64,000 nucleotides of DNA, taken from JAPLST01 sp964397565 (lineage in GTDB: Bacteria > Auribacterota > UBA3054 > JAPLST01). Below the pieces are notes generated by a model, which saw nothing but the letters and a program-made list of their open reading frames with translations, was not told where the DNA came from and ran no database searches. Location: the NCBI GenBank assembly GCA_964397565.1, contig CAYNJC010000001.1:124001-188000 (forward strand), read 5' to 3'. The position numbers and the translations under genes were made by a program. This document shows positions 1 through 7,138 of the stretch, in pieces. The stretch's first letter is position 1. Every line of letters starts with the position of its first letter.

Positions 1-116
1 GCCGAAACCCAGCTTCCCGTGCAGCGCTGAGCCGCGACTGGCCGCGCACACACCAGCAGCGCGCTCAAAATGATAAAGCGTTTTATCGTTACGCGGGTAA
101 GCAGCCATCTGTTCAT
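1..116 (-). CDS. N-terminal part of a secreted protein (runs off the left edge)
   Basis: Reading leftwards from the ATG at 116, the frame stays open to the window edge (38 codons). It opens MNRWLLTRVTIKR, followed by a hydrophobic stretch (FIILSALLVCA) and an A-A-Q cleavage-like site near residue 30, which is a classic Sec signal peptide. Nothing of the mature domain is visible, so no function can be given. It is divergent from the operon starting at 433. A LacI-type operator lies inside its codons 10-15, and a putative promoter lies so close that the mRNA would be nearly leaderless. The call rests on the signal peptide alone. Confidence 0.5.
   Translation of the reverse strand, partial: MNRWLLTRVTIKRFIILSALLVCARPVAAQRCTGSWVS
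72..87. promoter_or_regulatory. LacI-family-type operator, distal copy
   Basis: GATAAAGCGTTTTATC is a near-perfect 16-bp palindrome centred on CG, the layout of LacI/GalR-family operators. It closely matches the site at 392-407, with centres 320 bp apart. It lies just downstream of the divergent promoter, so it could repress that gene directly or form a loop with the second site. Confidence 0.5.
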
Positions 117-122
117 GCGACT

Positions 123-151
123 AGTATACTGCTTTGGGCAGGGCACCGCAA
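123..151 (-). promoter_or_regulatory. Putative sigma-70 promoter for the divergent secreted gene
   Basis: On the minus strand TTGCGG (146-151) is followed after 17 bp by TATACT (123-128). Transcription would begin near 116, essentially at the ATG of the secreted gene, so either the transcript is leaderless or the true start codon lies further in. Confidence 0.4.
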
Positions 152-365
152 GCGCCGTCGCCTGCATGCCGCCCGCCGTTCTCCGCCAGCCCAGTTCCGG
201 CGACTCAAAATAAAGCGGGAGCGGCTTCAGGCCGCGATGCTGCCCAATTGCCAGCTGAACTGGCTCCCACTTTGTCTGGCAGTCAATATCTGATTTCAGC
301 GAGCAAACACTGGATGTGCTGCCCGGTGACGTGCTGAGTCGCCGGAACTGGGCGCCGGCATTATT

Positions 366-394
366 TTGACAGTATCGCCCGGAGTTGCTATAAT
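366..394 (+). promoter_or_regulatory. Consensus sigma-70 promoter of the 433-3986 operon
   Basis: TTGACA (366-371), a 17-bp spacer and TATAAT (389-394) match the sigma-70 consensus exactly. An operator palindrome begins within the -10 box, as expected for a strong promoter kept off by a repressor. Confidence 0.8.
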
Positions 395-407
395 AAAACG
401 TTTTATC
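392..407. promoter_or_regulatory. LacI-family-type operator overlapping -10 and start site
   Basis: ATAAAACGTTTTAT (393-406) is a perfect palindrome with a central CG, flanked to AATAAAACGTTTTATC. It begins in the -10 box of the promoter at 366-394 and covers the likely transcription start, so a bound LacI/GalR-type repressor would block initiation. The repressor gene is not in the window. Confidence 0.6.
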
Positions 408-432
408 ACTGGCTTCATCACGCACCATAACT

Positions 433-1107
433 ATGAAACTCCTTTTTGCCCGTCATGCGGAAATGCAGGGTGACCCGTATGCCTGTCCCCCACCGCCCGT
501 CCACGGCTGTTTGTCCGCGCGCGGCACCGCCCAGGCGCTGCGTGCGCAACACGCCCTGGCCAGCACCCGCATTGATGCCGCCTTGGTCTCGCCGTATGGA
601 CGCGCCGTGGAAACCGCCCAAACCATTCTGCACGGGCGCGCGCTCACCCCGCACATTTGCGACTTCCTGCGCGAATGGTTGCCGAACGACGCGCTGCGCC
701 ATCTGCCCGCCGAACAGCACGCCGAGATCCTGCGCCGCCATACGAACACCTATGTCGAGGAGCAATGGAAAACAGAGTTGGGCGAGGGCTGCTTTGATAT
801 GTACGCACGCATCTGCCCGCCGTTTCTGGACGCGTTGCGCGCCCACGGCATGCACCGGCGGATGGGCGGCTTTGTGCTTGAGCCACCGGCACTCGACACG
901 CACATGCTAGTGGTGGCGCACGGCGGCACCCTGAATGTCTTGCTCTGCTTTCTGCTGGGCCTGCCGCCCTTTCCCCTCGGCCAATTCGCCTTTGAATTGA
1001 CCGGTCTCGCCACCCTTGTTTTTGTCGAGCGCATGGGCATTTTTTATCCGCAATTGGTGATCCCCGCCGCCGCCGATGCCGCGCCGGCGCCACCGGCAGG
1101 CGCATGA
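433..1107 (+). CDS. Histidine phosphatase (phosphoglycerate mutase-like) family protein
   Basis: 224 residues. The N-terminal FARHAE motif supplies the phospho-accepting His8 with Arg7, and AHGG supplies the second catalytic His163, both hallmarks of the histidine phosphatase superfamily. Substrate cannot be told from sequence; members act on phosphosugars, nucleotides or phosphoproteins in the cytoplasm. No signal peptide. It is the first gene of an operator-controlled operon and its TGA overlaps the ATG of the next gene (ATGA), so it is probably translationally coupled to the glycoside hydrolase. A role in dephosphorylating a sugar intermediate is inference. Confidence 0.85.
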   Translation: MKLLFARHAEMQGDPYACPPPPVHGCLSARGTAQALRAQHALASTRIDAALVSPYGRAVETAQTILHGRALTPHICDFLREWLPNDALRHLPAEQHAEILRRHTNTYVEEQWKTELGEGCFDMYARICPPFLDALRAHGMHRRMGGFVLEPPALDTHMLVVAHGGTLNVLLCFLLGLPPFPLGQFAFELTGLATLVFVERMGIFYPQLVIPAAADAAPAPPAGA

Positions 1108-2588
1108 GCACGTCACGCCCCTTTGTTGATCTGGCGCGCTATCCGCAAGTCAGCTTGCAGGCAGACGCGGCATGGTCCGCGCCGCTGCTGGGCGGCGTTG
1201 GCTGCAACGTGTTTTTGGGCCGGCGCGCCAGTTATCCGGCGTGGTCCGATCAAGCCGCGTGGTCCGCCATTTTCGCACATCTGCGCGACCTGCGCGTCGG
1301 CATGCTGCGCGTCGGCTTTCTGCCGCACGGCGCCGGTGATATTGCCGGCGATGCCGAGAGTTTCAGTCCGTGGGACGACGCCCGCCAGTGTTACGATCCG
1401 CACCATGATTTCTTCGCGATCCTGAAAGCCCTCGATACCCTGGCCCAAGAACTGGGCGCGCCGATCATGCTCGATCCGTGGTGGGTGCCGCGCTCCCTGC
1501 AAGTGCCCGGCCCGCCCGATCAGCCCGGCTGGCGCGGCGCACCAGCCGATGCCCGGGATTATGCCGCGCGCTTCATTGTGCCGCTCGTCCGGCATGTGCA
1601 GGACGTCCTGCACTGCCGCGCCATTACCTGCCTTGGCTTGCTTAACGAACCGATTTGGAATGCCCAGGATCGCAATCCGGCCAACTTCGGCGTGCCCGCC
1701 GGCGCGGACCAGTTGCGCGCCTTGTGCGCCATGTATGCCACCGTCCGCGCCGCGCTCGACCAGCAGGGCTATACGGCGCTGGCGCTGGTCGGGCCTTCGG
1801 CCCTGTGCGCCTATCAATTCCCCATGGCCGACTTCCTGGCCAGCGACGCCAATCCGCTGCCATCGCTCGGCGTGCTGGATCATCATTATTATATGTATCA
1901 TAATGATCATTTCGCGCCGCCCAACGAGGGATTTTTCAGCACGCACGAGACGATTAATGGCAACGTGCAACGCTGGTGCGATTTCGCCCGGCGCGTCAAC
2001 AAACCGTTTATCATTAGTGAAATGGGCAGTTTCGCCTATGGCCGTCTGTTCTGGGGCGAGCGCGATCTGGAAGGCCCGGCCTCGCACACGGCCGCCATCT
2101 CCGATGCGCAGTTCATCGTACGCGGCCTGGCCCATGGCGTTCAAGCCTTTCTGCGCTGGGCCTTGCGCGTGCGCCGCCAGCACGACGGGCGCTGGAGCAT
2201 TATTGACTGGCACGCCGGCCATATTGCACCGACGCCCAACACCTATCCGATGTACCGCGAGCTGATGCGGGCGGTGCGGCCTGGTTGCCAGGTGCAGCGC
2301 GTCACCTGCGGCCACAGCGCCGGCCGGCCGTGCTCGGTGCATGCCATTGCCACGCGCTGCGGCGCTGATCTGCACCTGTTGATGGTCAATGACGAACCCG
2401 GCAAGAATCACGACATCATCCTCGGACCGGGGCCGTGGTCGGGCCTGCGCCTGCGCCGGATTGTGGTCGACGAAACGCGCAAAGGCGTCGAAGGTGAGCC
2501 GATCACCTGCCCGGCCGATCCGGCCACCGGGGTTGAGTTTGTCCTGTCGCCGTACAGTCTCACCCACCTGACCACGCGTGCCGACTGA
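1104..2588 (+). CDS. Clan-A glycoside hydrolase (GH5-like)
   Basis: 494 residues forming a (beta/alpha)8-type hydrolase. LGLLNEPIW carries the acid/base Glu182 (Asn-Glu-Pro, typical of clan GH-A) and IISEMGSF carries the probable nucleophile Glu306. After about residue 390 comes a beta-rich tail like those of GH5/GH39-type enzymes. There is no signal peptide, so it should act inside the cell on imported oligosaccharide or glycoside. Start overlaps the upstream stop by 4 bp. The exact GH family and substrate are not assignable by eye. Confidence 0.75.
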   Translation: MSTSRPFVDLARYPQVSLQADAAWSAPLLGGVGCNVFLGRRASYPAWSDQAAWSAIFAHLRDLRVGMLRVGFLPHGAGDIAGDAESFSPWDDARQCYDPHHDFFAILKALDTLAQELGAPIMLDPWWVPRSLQVPGPPDQPGWRGAPADARDYAARFIVPLVRHVQDVLHCRAITCLGLLNEPIWNAQDRNPANFGVPAGADQLRALCAMYATVRAALDQQGYTALALVGPSALCAYQFPMADFLASDANPLPSLGVLDHHYYMYHNDHFAPPNEGFFSTHETINGNVQRWCDFARRVNKPFIISEMGSFAYGRLFWGERDLEGPASHTAAISDAQFIVRGLAHGVQAFLRWALRVRRQHDGRWSIIDWHAGHIAPTPNTYPMYRELMRAVRPGCQVQRVTCGHSAGRPCSVHAIATRCGADLHLLMVNDEPGKNHDIILGPGPWSGLRLRRIVVDETRKGVEGEPITCPADPATGVEFVLSPYSLTHLTTRAD

Positions 2589-2603
2589 CATCCGCGGAGC
2601 CGC

Positions 2604-3986
2604 ATGCACTATCAGCATTATGACCGGTCCGACCAGGGCTGGTGGAGCGGCGACGGGCATCAGCACATCAGTGCCAATGGCAATAATCCGACCAGCCTGC
2701 ACACGGAAATTGTGGACGTCTGTCGCGCGCGGCACCTGCATTGGTTGTGCCTGTGCCAGCCATGGTGCCTGTCACCCGCACAACTGGAACTGCGCGGGCC
2801 GCTCGCCTTTGAAGCGTGGCAGACAGACATCGTGAAGGTTTGGCTCGGTGGCGAACTGCCCAAGACCCGCTATGGACACACATGGTGGTTGAACCTCTCC
2901 GGCGTGCCTTTGCCGCTGACGCAGTTGTCCGATCCCACGATTGAGGCGTGGTATGCGGCCAATCCGGCGCACGCCACGCTGCCGGCGTATCAAGGCCTTT
3001 CCCCGTGGGCATGCATAGTTTCGTGGGCGCGGGCCGGCGCGCTGCCGGTCTTCGCGCATCCCACCAGTTGGTGGACAGCCACGTCGAATGATCGTTTTGT
3101 CTGCAATCTCGCCACGCTGCTGCCACTCTATGCCTTGGCCGGCATCGGCCCGCTGGCCATGGTGGTGATGGGCTATGACGCCGATCAGATTTTCTATCAA
3201 CAGCTTTGGTTTCATCTGCTGAATGCCGGCTATCGCGTCGCCGCCATGGCCGAAACCGACGGGACACTGCACACCGGCCGCGCGCGCTTCTGCCTGGGCG
3301 CCTTGCGCAGTTATGTCTGGCTTGATCCGGCCACGCCGCTGTCGCCCGGCGCCGTGCGCGATGCCGTCGCCCGCGGTCGCACGCTGGTCAGCAGCGGCCC
3401 GTTCATTGACGCCACGCTCAGCCATGTCGCGGGCTACAATGGTCCGGGCGTCGTCGCCCCCGCCGATGGCGCCCGGCGCATCCTGCGCATTAGCGCCCAT
3501 GCCGCGCCCGGCAGCGCGCAACGCATCACCCACATTCTTGTGTATCGCAACGGCCAGGTGCTGTTTCACCAACCGTGTACCAGCGCGCCCCAGCCAACCC
3601 AGAGCACGGAGCTGGTGCTGAACGAAACCGAGAACAGCTGGTATGTGGTGAAAGTGTACGGCATGCCCGGGCCGGCCCCGGCCGCCACGTTCGATATCGC
3701 CGCGCATGCACATGACTGCCTGGCGACCGGCGCCACTGACTATGTCGGTGACAACCAGGTGGCGCTCACCAGTCCGTTTTATTTTCGCAAAGAGGTGACC
3801 CGACCGGATCCGGCGCCCATGCCCGTGCCATGGCCGGACGCGGATCTGCAGCTCGATGCGCTGCTGCGGCCGTGCTACAGCGGCGCATGGCGGGCGCGCT
3901 GGCCCAATGCCCAACCCGGGCAGGCGCCCTGGGCTGCATTTGGCTTTGAGAAATTGCGCGACGCGCTGGCGCAGGCAGCGGAATAA
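2604..3986 (+). CDS. PHP-type (CehA/McbA-like) metallohydrolase domain protein
   Basis: 460 residues. The N-terminal GDGHQHI (residues 16-22) resembles the first metal motif (HxH) of the polymerase/histidinol-phosphatase (PHP) fold, in the arrangement common to CehA/McbA proteins. The remainder contains the usual mid-protein FAHPTSWW stretch and a beta-rich C-terminus. No signal peptide. It follows the glycoside hydrolase by 15 nt with a GGAG ribosome site and ends exactly against the tRNA-Pro gene read from the other strand. Probably a metal-dependent hydrolase of the same pathway; substrate unknown. Confidence 0.65.
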   Translation: MHYQHYDRSDQGWWSGDGHQHISANGNNPTSLHTEIVDVCRARHLHWLCLCQPWCLSPAQLELRGPLAFEAWQTDIVKVWLGGELPKTRYGHTWWLNLSGVPLPLTQLSDPTIEAWYAANPAHATLPAYQGLSPWACIVSWARAGALPVFAHPTSWWTATSNDRFVCNLATLLPLYALAGIGPLAMVVMGYDADQIFYQQLWFHLLNAGYRVAAMAETDGTLHTGRARFCLGALRSYVWLDPATPLSPGAVRDAVARGRTLVSSGPFIDATLSHVAGYNGPGVVAPADGARRILRISAHAAPGSAQRITHILVYRNGQVLFHQPCTSAPQPTQSTELVLNETENSWYVVKVYGMPGPAPAATFDIAAHAHDCLATGATDYVGDNQVALTSPFYFRKEVTRPDPAPMPVPWPDADLQLDALLRPCYSGAWRARWPNAQPGQAPWAAFGFEKLRDALAQAAE

Positions 3987-4063
3987 TGGTCGGGGTGACT
4001 GGATTCGAACCAGCGACCGCTAGACCCCCAGTCTAGTGCGCTACCAGGCTGCGCTACACCCCG
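3987..4063 (-). tRNA. tRNA-Pro (GGG anticodon)
   Basis: Minus-strand cloverleaf with a 7-bp acceptor (CGGGGTG/CACCCCG), anticodon loop CTGGGGG giving GGG, a GGTTCGAATCC T-arm and an encoded CCA (3987-3989). It abuts the stop codon of the upstream plus-strand gene with no spacer. Confidence 0.95.
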
Positions 4064-4076
4064 ATCGTGGATGTTC

Positions 4077-4105
4077 ATTGTACTATATGTGCCGGGCAAA
4101 TGCAA
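4077..4105 (-). promoter_or_regulatory. Promoter of tRNA-Pro
   Basis: On the minus strand TTGCAT (4100-4105), 17-bp spacer and TACAAT (4077-4082), 13 bp upstream of the tRNA. Confidence 0.6.
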
Positions 4106-4222
4106 TCGCAGGTCAGGGTTGATCGTTCAGCGTTCAGCGTTCATAGTCGCAAGGGCGGACCTGTTGCTGCATGCTCACTACCGATCACTGATCACTGACC
4201 ACCGACGCACCGACTGCTGCCC

Positions 4223-4251
4223 TTGACCCCCCGCGTGCTTTTCGTTATAGT
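4223..4251 (+). promoter_or_regulatory. Promoter of tRNA-Arg
   Basis: TTGACC (4223-4228), 17-bp spacer and TATAGT (4246-4251), with the tRNA starting 15 bp further on. Confidence 0.65.
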
Positions 4252-4265
4252 TCTCGTGGCGACAT

Positions 4266-4342
4266 GCGCCGGTAGCTCAGCTGGATAGAGCAACGGATTT
4301 CTAATCCGTAGGCCGGGAGTTCAAATCTCCCCCGGCGCGCCA
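4266..4342 (+). tRNA. tRNA-Arg (TCT anticodon)
   Basis: Acceptor GCGCCGG/CCGGCGC, D-arm GCTCAGCTGGATAGAGC, anticodon loop TTTCTAA (TCT), T-loop TTCAAAT, and an encoded CCA at 4340-4342. Reads AGA codons, which are rare in GC-rich genomes. Confidence 0.95.
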
Positions 4343-4364
4343 CTTCAATCGCCACGCATGGTCT

Positions 4365-4395
4365 GCGTCAAACGACAAACAATGTCGTTTGACGC
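4365..4395. repeat. Perfect 13-bp inverted repeat between tRNA-Arg and tRNA-Met
   Basis: Arms GCGTCAAACGACA (4365-4377) and TGTCGTTTGACGC (4383-4395) are exact complements around AACAA. There is no T-run after it. The right arm contains the -35 box of the tRNA-Met promoter, so it may end the tRNA-Arg transcript, bind a regulator, or both. Confidence 0.7.
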
Positions 4396-4417
4396 GCGCG
4401 GATGAGTTTGCTATACT
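4389..4417 (+). promoter_or_regulatory. Promoter of tRNA-Met
   Basis: TTGACG (4389-4394), 17-bp spacer and TATACT (4412-4417), 15 bp before the tRNA. The -35 box is inside the inverted repeat 4365-4395. Confidence 0.7.
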
Positions 4418-4432
4418 ATTTTCTCCTCGTTT

Positions 4433-4508
4433 GGCGGGGTAGCTCAGCTGGTAGAGCAGCGGACTCATAAGCCGCTGGTCGTCGGTTCAAATCCGATCCC
4501 CGCTACCA
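4433..4508 (+). tRNA. tRNA with CAT anticodon (tRNA-Met, elongator type)
   Basis: Acceptor GGCGGGG/CCCCGCT, loop CTCATAA giving CAT, T-arm GTCGGTTCAAATCCGAT and encoded CCA (4506-4508). First base pair is G-U, unlike the mismatch of initiator tRNA, so an elongator Met or lysidine-modified Ile2 is favoured. The last base pair of the anticodon stem is an A-G mismatch. Confidence 0.9.
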
Positions 4509-4616
4509 TTTCTCCTTGATTTTCTGCTGCAGTAATTTCTTTCGCAACGAAATAAATTATGGTTTGGAACTGCGCCGTGTCGCAGTTCCATTGGCAGCGG
4601 CACACCAACGCGGCGT

Positions 4617-4703
4617 ATGCCGGGCCAGTTTTTCACAGAGAGTGCCATTACTTGTGCCCGCGCGCATCGCTGGTCTGGCACCCTTGGCACCGCAGCACCT
4701 TGC
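4617..4703 (+). repeat. Direct repeat, left copy, flanking the SUMF1-like gene
   Basis: About 85 bp including TTTTTCACAGAGAGTGCC, CGCGCATCGCTGGTCTGG and CCCTTGGCACCGCAGC. A clearly related copy in the same orientation is at 6070-6160. The region between 4509 and this copy holds only a TTTCGCAACGAAA hairpin motif (4540-4552). Confidence 0.7.
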
Positions 4704-4820
4704 AATAATGCACTCACCATGCTAAACTACTCGCAGCGTAATTCAAACTGGTGCCCGGTAAACTGGTGGCGATGCCGAATTTCCTCAGCGTACTTGTAAC
4801 CATTTGCCATGAGACCAACC

Positions 4821-5999
4821 ATGAAAACAACAACAATCATCGCCGTCGTTGTGTCCCTCGCGCTGGGCGCAAGCACGTGCTTCGCCGCCGTGACAGTCAC
4901 AAATGTTACCGCCACCGCGTCCGCCGAAGCCGTTGTGACGATTAACTATGATTTGGCCAGCCCCAGTGCGCTGAGCAATGTTGTGGCGGTCAGCATCTCG
5001 ACGAATTCCGGCGCGGCGTTTTTCAGCACCTGCACGAATTTCAGCGGCGCGGTGGGCAACAATGTGGCGACGGGCACGACGAAGCAGATTCTCTGGGCTG
5101 CCCAAGAAGACACGTTGCCCATCGGCATTTATTCCAACACGCGGGTGCGGGTGTGGGCGTCGGACAGCATGGCGCTGATCCCGGCCGGCGCGTTCCAGAT
5201 GGGAACAAACTTCACCGACGACCCGGAGGATGCACAACCGAATCATACCGTGACCAACAGCGCATTTTACATGGACAAATATGAAGTGACGTCGCAGCAC
5301 TGGCAGGATGTGTACATCTGGGCCACGAACAACGGCTACGCGTTTACAGATCCCGGCGCCGGCAAAGCGCCGAATCACCCGGTGCATACTATCAGTTGGT
5401 ACGATTGTGTCAAGTGGTGCAATGCGCGCAGCCAGAAGGAAGGCCTGACGCCGTGCTATTATCTGGATGCCGCTCAAACCGTCATCTATAAGACTGATAC
5501 CAGTAATGCATGGAACGATGCGGTGAAATGGACGGCGAACGGGTATCGGTTGCCGACTGAGGCGGAATGGGAGAAGGCCGCCCGCGGCGGCGCCGTCGGC
5601 ATGCGGTTCCCGTGGGCCGATGCGAACACGATCACAAACTCGCGCGCGAATTACAACGGCAACACAGCGTATGCCTACGACCTTGGCCCGGCCGGGTACA
5701 ATCCGCTGTTCGCGCCAACGCCCTACACCAGTCCGGTGGGGTATTTCGCGCCGAACGGGTATGGATTGTACGACATGGCGGGGAACGTCTGGGAATGGTG
5801 CTGGGACTGGTATGGCAGCACCTACTATTCGAGTTCGCCGGCGAGTGATCCGTGCGGGCCTGCTTCTGGCACGTATCGCGTGGTGCGCGGCGGCTATTGG
5901 GGCAGCTACGCGGGCGACTGTCGCGTCGCGCTGCGTAGCTACGGCTCACCGGGCAGCTCGCTCTACTACGTTGGGTTCCGGTGTGTGCGGGGGCTTTAA
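4821..5999 (+). CDS. Secreted SUMF1/FGE-like domain protein
   Basis: 392 residues from MKTTTIIAVVV; an in-frame ATG 12 nt earlier is less likely. A Sec signal peptide is followed by an Ig-like beta domain (about residues 25-105) and then a SUMF1/formylglycine-generating-enzyme-like domain: FQMG, DKYEVTSQHW, YRLPTEAEWEKAARGG, GLYDMAGNVWEWCWDWY, VVRGGYW, GFRCVRG. True FGEs carry two copper-binding cysteines in GGSxxCHxxYC. Here that segment reads GGYWGSYAGDC, keeping only one, so a catalytic FGE is unlikely and a binding or structural role is more plausible. Direct repeats lie on both sides. Confidence 0.8.
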   Translation: MKTTTIIAVVVSLALGASTCFAAVTVTNVTATASAEAVVTINYDLASPSALSNVVAVSISTNSGAAFFSTCTNFSGAVGNNVATGTTKQILWAAQEDTLPIGIYSNTRVRVWASDSMALIPAGAFQMGTNFTDDPEDAQPNHTVTNSAFYMDKYEVTSQHWQDVYIWATNNGYAFTDPGAGKAPNHPVHTISWYDCVKWCNARSQKEGLTPCYYLDAAQTVIYKTDTSNAWNDAVKWTANGYRLPTEAEWEKAARGGAVGMRFPWADANTITNSRANYNGNTAYAYDLGPAGYNPLFAPTPYTSPVGYFAPNGYGLYDMAGNVWEWCWDWYGSTYYSSSPASDPCGPASGTYRVVRGGYWGSYAGDCRVALRSYGSPGSSLYYVGFRCVRGL

Positions 6000-6069
6000 T
6001 GCACCCTTTTCACTTTTATCTTCGGGGCATGGGGGCGCAGCACCCATTGCCGAAAATTTCGATCCACGC

Positions 6070-6160
6070 CGATGGCGGGACAGCTTTTCACAGAAAACGC
6101 CGTTGCTTGCGCCCGCGCGCATGGCTGGTCTGGTGCCCTTGGCAGCGCAGCCGCTTGCAG
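6070..6160 (+). repeat. Direct repeat, right copy, flanking the SUMF1-like gene
   Basis: Related to 4617-4703 in the same orientation (GCTTTTCACAGAAAACGCC, CGCGCATGGCTGGTCTGG, CCCTTGGCAGCGCAGC). It begins about 70 bp after the stop codon of the SUMF1-like gene. Confidence 0.7.
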
Positions 6161-6644
6161 GACTGCGTTCTCTTTTCTTCTAATCCAGAACGCCACGCCG
6201 GGATCGTCAGTGCAGGTTTGTCGACCTGTACAAACGCCATTGGCGGCTCAAAATATTCGGCTTCAAGAGCCCGTTGCAATTCATGAAAGAATATGCCACA
6301 ATGATTGCAGCGTCGTTGAACAATCGGCTTCGGGAAACCGGTGGCGGTGCAATCAAAGGAAACGCAATGTCTTCAGCGATTGTGCTTGAACGAAGGTCAG
6401 GCCGGCTGGTTCGCCGCCTGAAAATCGAAATCAGCCAGCGGCATAGTTGTGGCGAATGCTTATCTGCGCTATGCCTATCAACCTTGTCAGCAGTACTTAT
6501 ACGCAGCGTTAGTCCACTTGTCAATATTAAAAGGATCTCTATTGCAGACCAAATGGACGATGCAGTGCATGTTTGATATGATAGATCCGGCTTCGAAGTC
6601 CGGCACTGCGTACAATGTAGAATGACAAGTTCGACCCTACGCAA
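6161..6644. other. Gene-free, comparatively AT-rich stretch
   Basis: No gene is supported here. A minus-strand open frame (6207-6644) lacks coding character. Positions 6611-6633 hold a 23-bp motif starting TACAATGTAGAATGACAAG that recurs almost exactly at 29774-29796. Base composition differs from the GC-rich flanks, suggesting decayed or acquired DNA. Confidence 0.5.
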
Positions 6645-6971
6645 ATGAAAGGACTAATTATACTTGTCTCGGTAGCACTAGTACTCAACCTGGTCTTTTG
6701 GTTGATTGACTCTCCCTACTTCGGCCCCGTTGGAGCGCCAAACATGTTTGTCCTTTTAACCGCGCTCCTGATAATCTATCCTCCAGTATTGTGTCTCTCG
6801 CTGTTCACCGATATTCGCCCATTTGTGCCGGTGTCCGGAGGAGAATCTGTCCTTGTGGTGATTTGGAACACATTCTTTTGGAGCATTGCCGTGATTGTGG
6901 CCTTAAAGTTGATACGAACTATCCGAACGTTCAAGCAATCAAGGAAAATGAAGTCGAACCAGTCCTCTTAG
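6645..6971 (+). CDS. Small membrane protein of unknown function
   Basis: 108 residues with three hydrophobic segments (about residues 3-20, 31-52 and 68-88) and a basic, serine-rich tail (RTFKQSRKMKSNQSS), consistent with an inner-membrane protein with its C-terminus in the cytoplasm. I do not recognise a family. Codon use is less GC-biased than in neighbouring genes, in line with the AT-rich DNA just upstream, so recent acquisition is possible. No convincing promoter or strong ribosome site is visible. Confidence 0.55.
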   Translation: MKGLIILVSVALVLNLVFWLIDSPYFGPVGAPNMFVLLTALLIIYPPVLCLSLFTDIRPFVPVSGGESVLVVIWNTFFWSIAVIVALKLIRTIRTFKQSRKMKSNQSS

Positions 6972-7138
6972 GCAACGGCTGCGCCGTGCCTAGAGGACGA
7001 CCTTCCGCGGCTACGCACCGACGCATCCCGCCGCTGGCGGGATCGCCGCCGTTGGCGGGACTGGCCAAGCCAGCTCTCTTTCTGCCCTGAAACCTGAAAC
7101 CTGAAACCTGAAACCACGTTCTGCCCGCACGGCGGCAT
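6972..7138. repeat. REP-like palindromes and CCTGAAA tandem repeat
   Basis: Contains CCCGCCGCTGGCGGGA and GCCGCCGTTGGCGGGAC (about 7028-7061), short palindromes seen elsewhere in the window, and four tandem CCTGAAA units (about 7086-7113). It separates a plus-strand gene from a minus-strand gene. Confidence 0.6.

Larger units (their letters stand above)
117..432. other. Divergent intergenic region
   Basis: Control region between the left-edge secreted gene and the 433-3986 operon. Apart from the two promoters and the proximal operator nothing is seen. A short open frame at 134-337 has no coding-like composition or ribosome site. Confidence 0.6.

Noticed and set aside
134..337. 67-codon frame in the left intergenic region
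   Set aside because: No ribosome site and no coding-like composition; it lies upstream of the operon promoter.
1113..2741. 542-codon minus-strand frame opposite the glycoside hydrolase
   Set aside because: It is antisense to a gene with clear catalytic motifs. Its product is Arg/Gly/His-rich with no motif, as expected from GC-rich third positions.
6207..6644. 145-codon minus-strand frame
   Set aside because: Part of it comes from the repeated 23-bp motif; no signature and no start signal.
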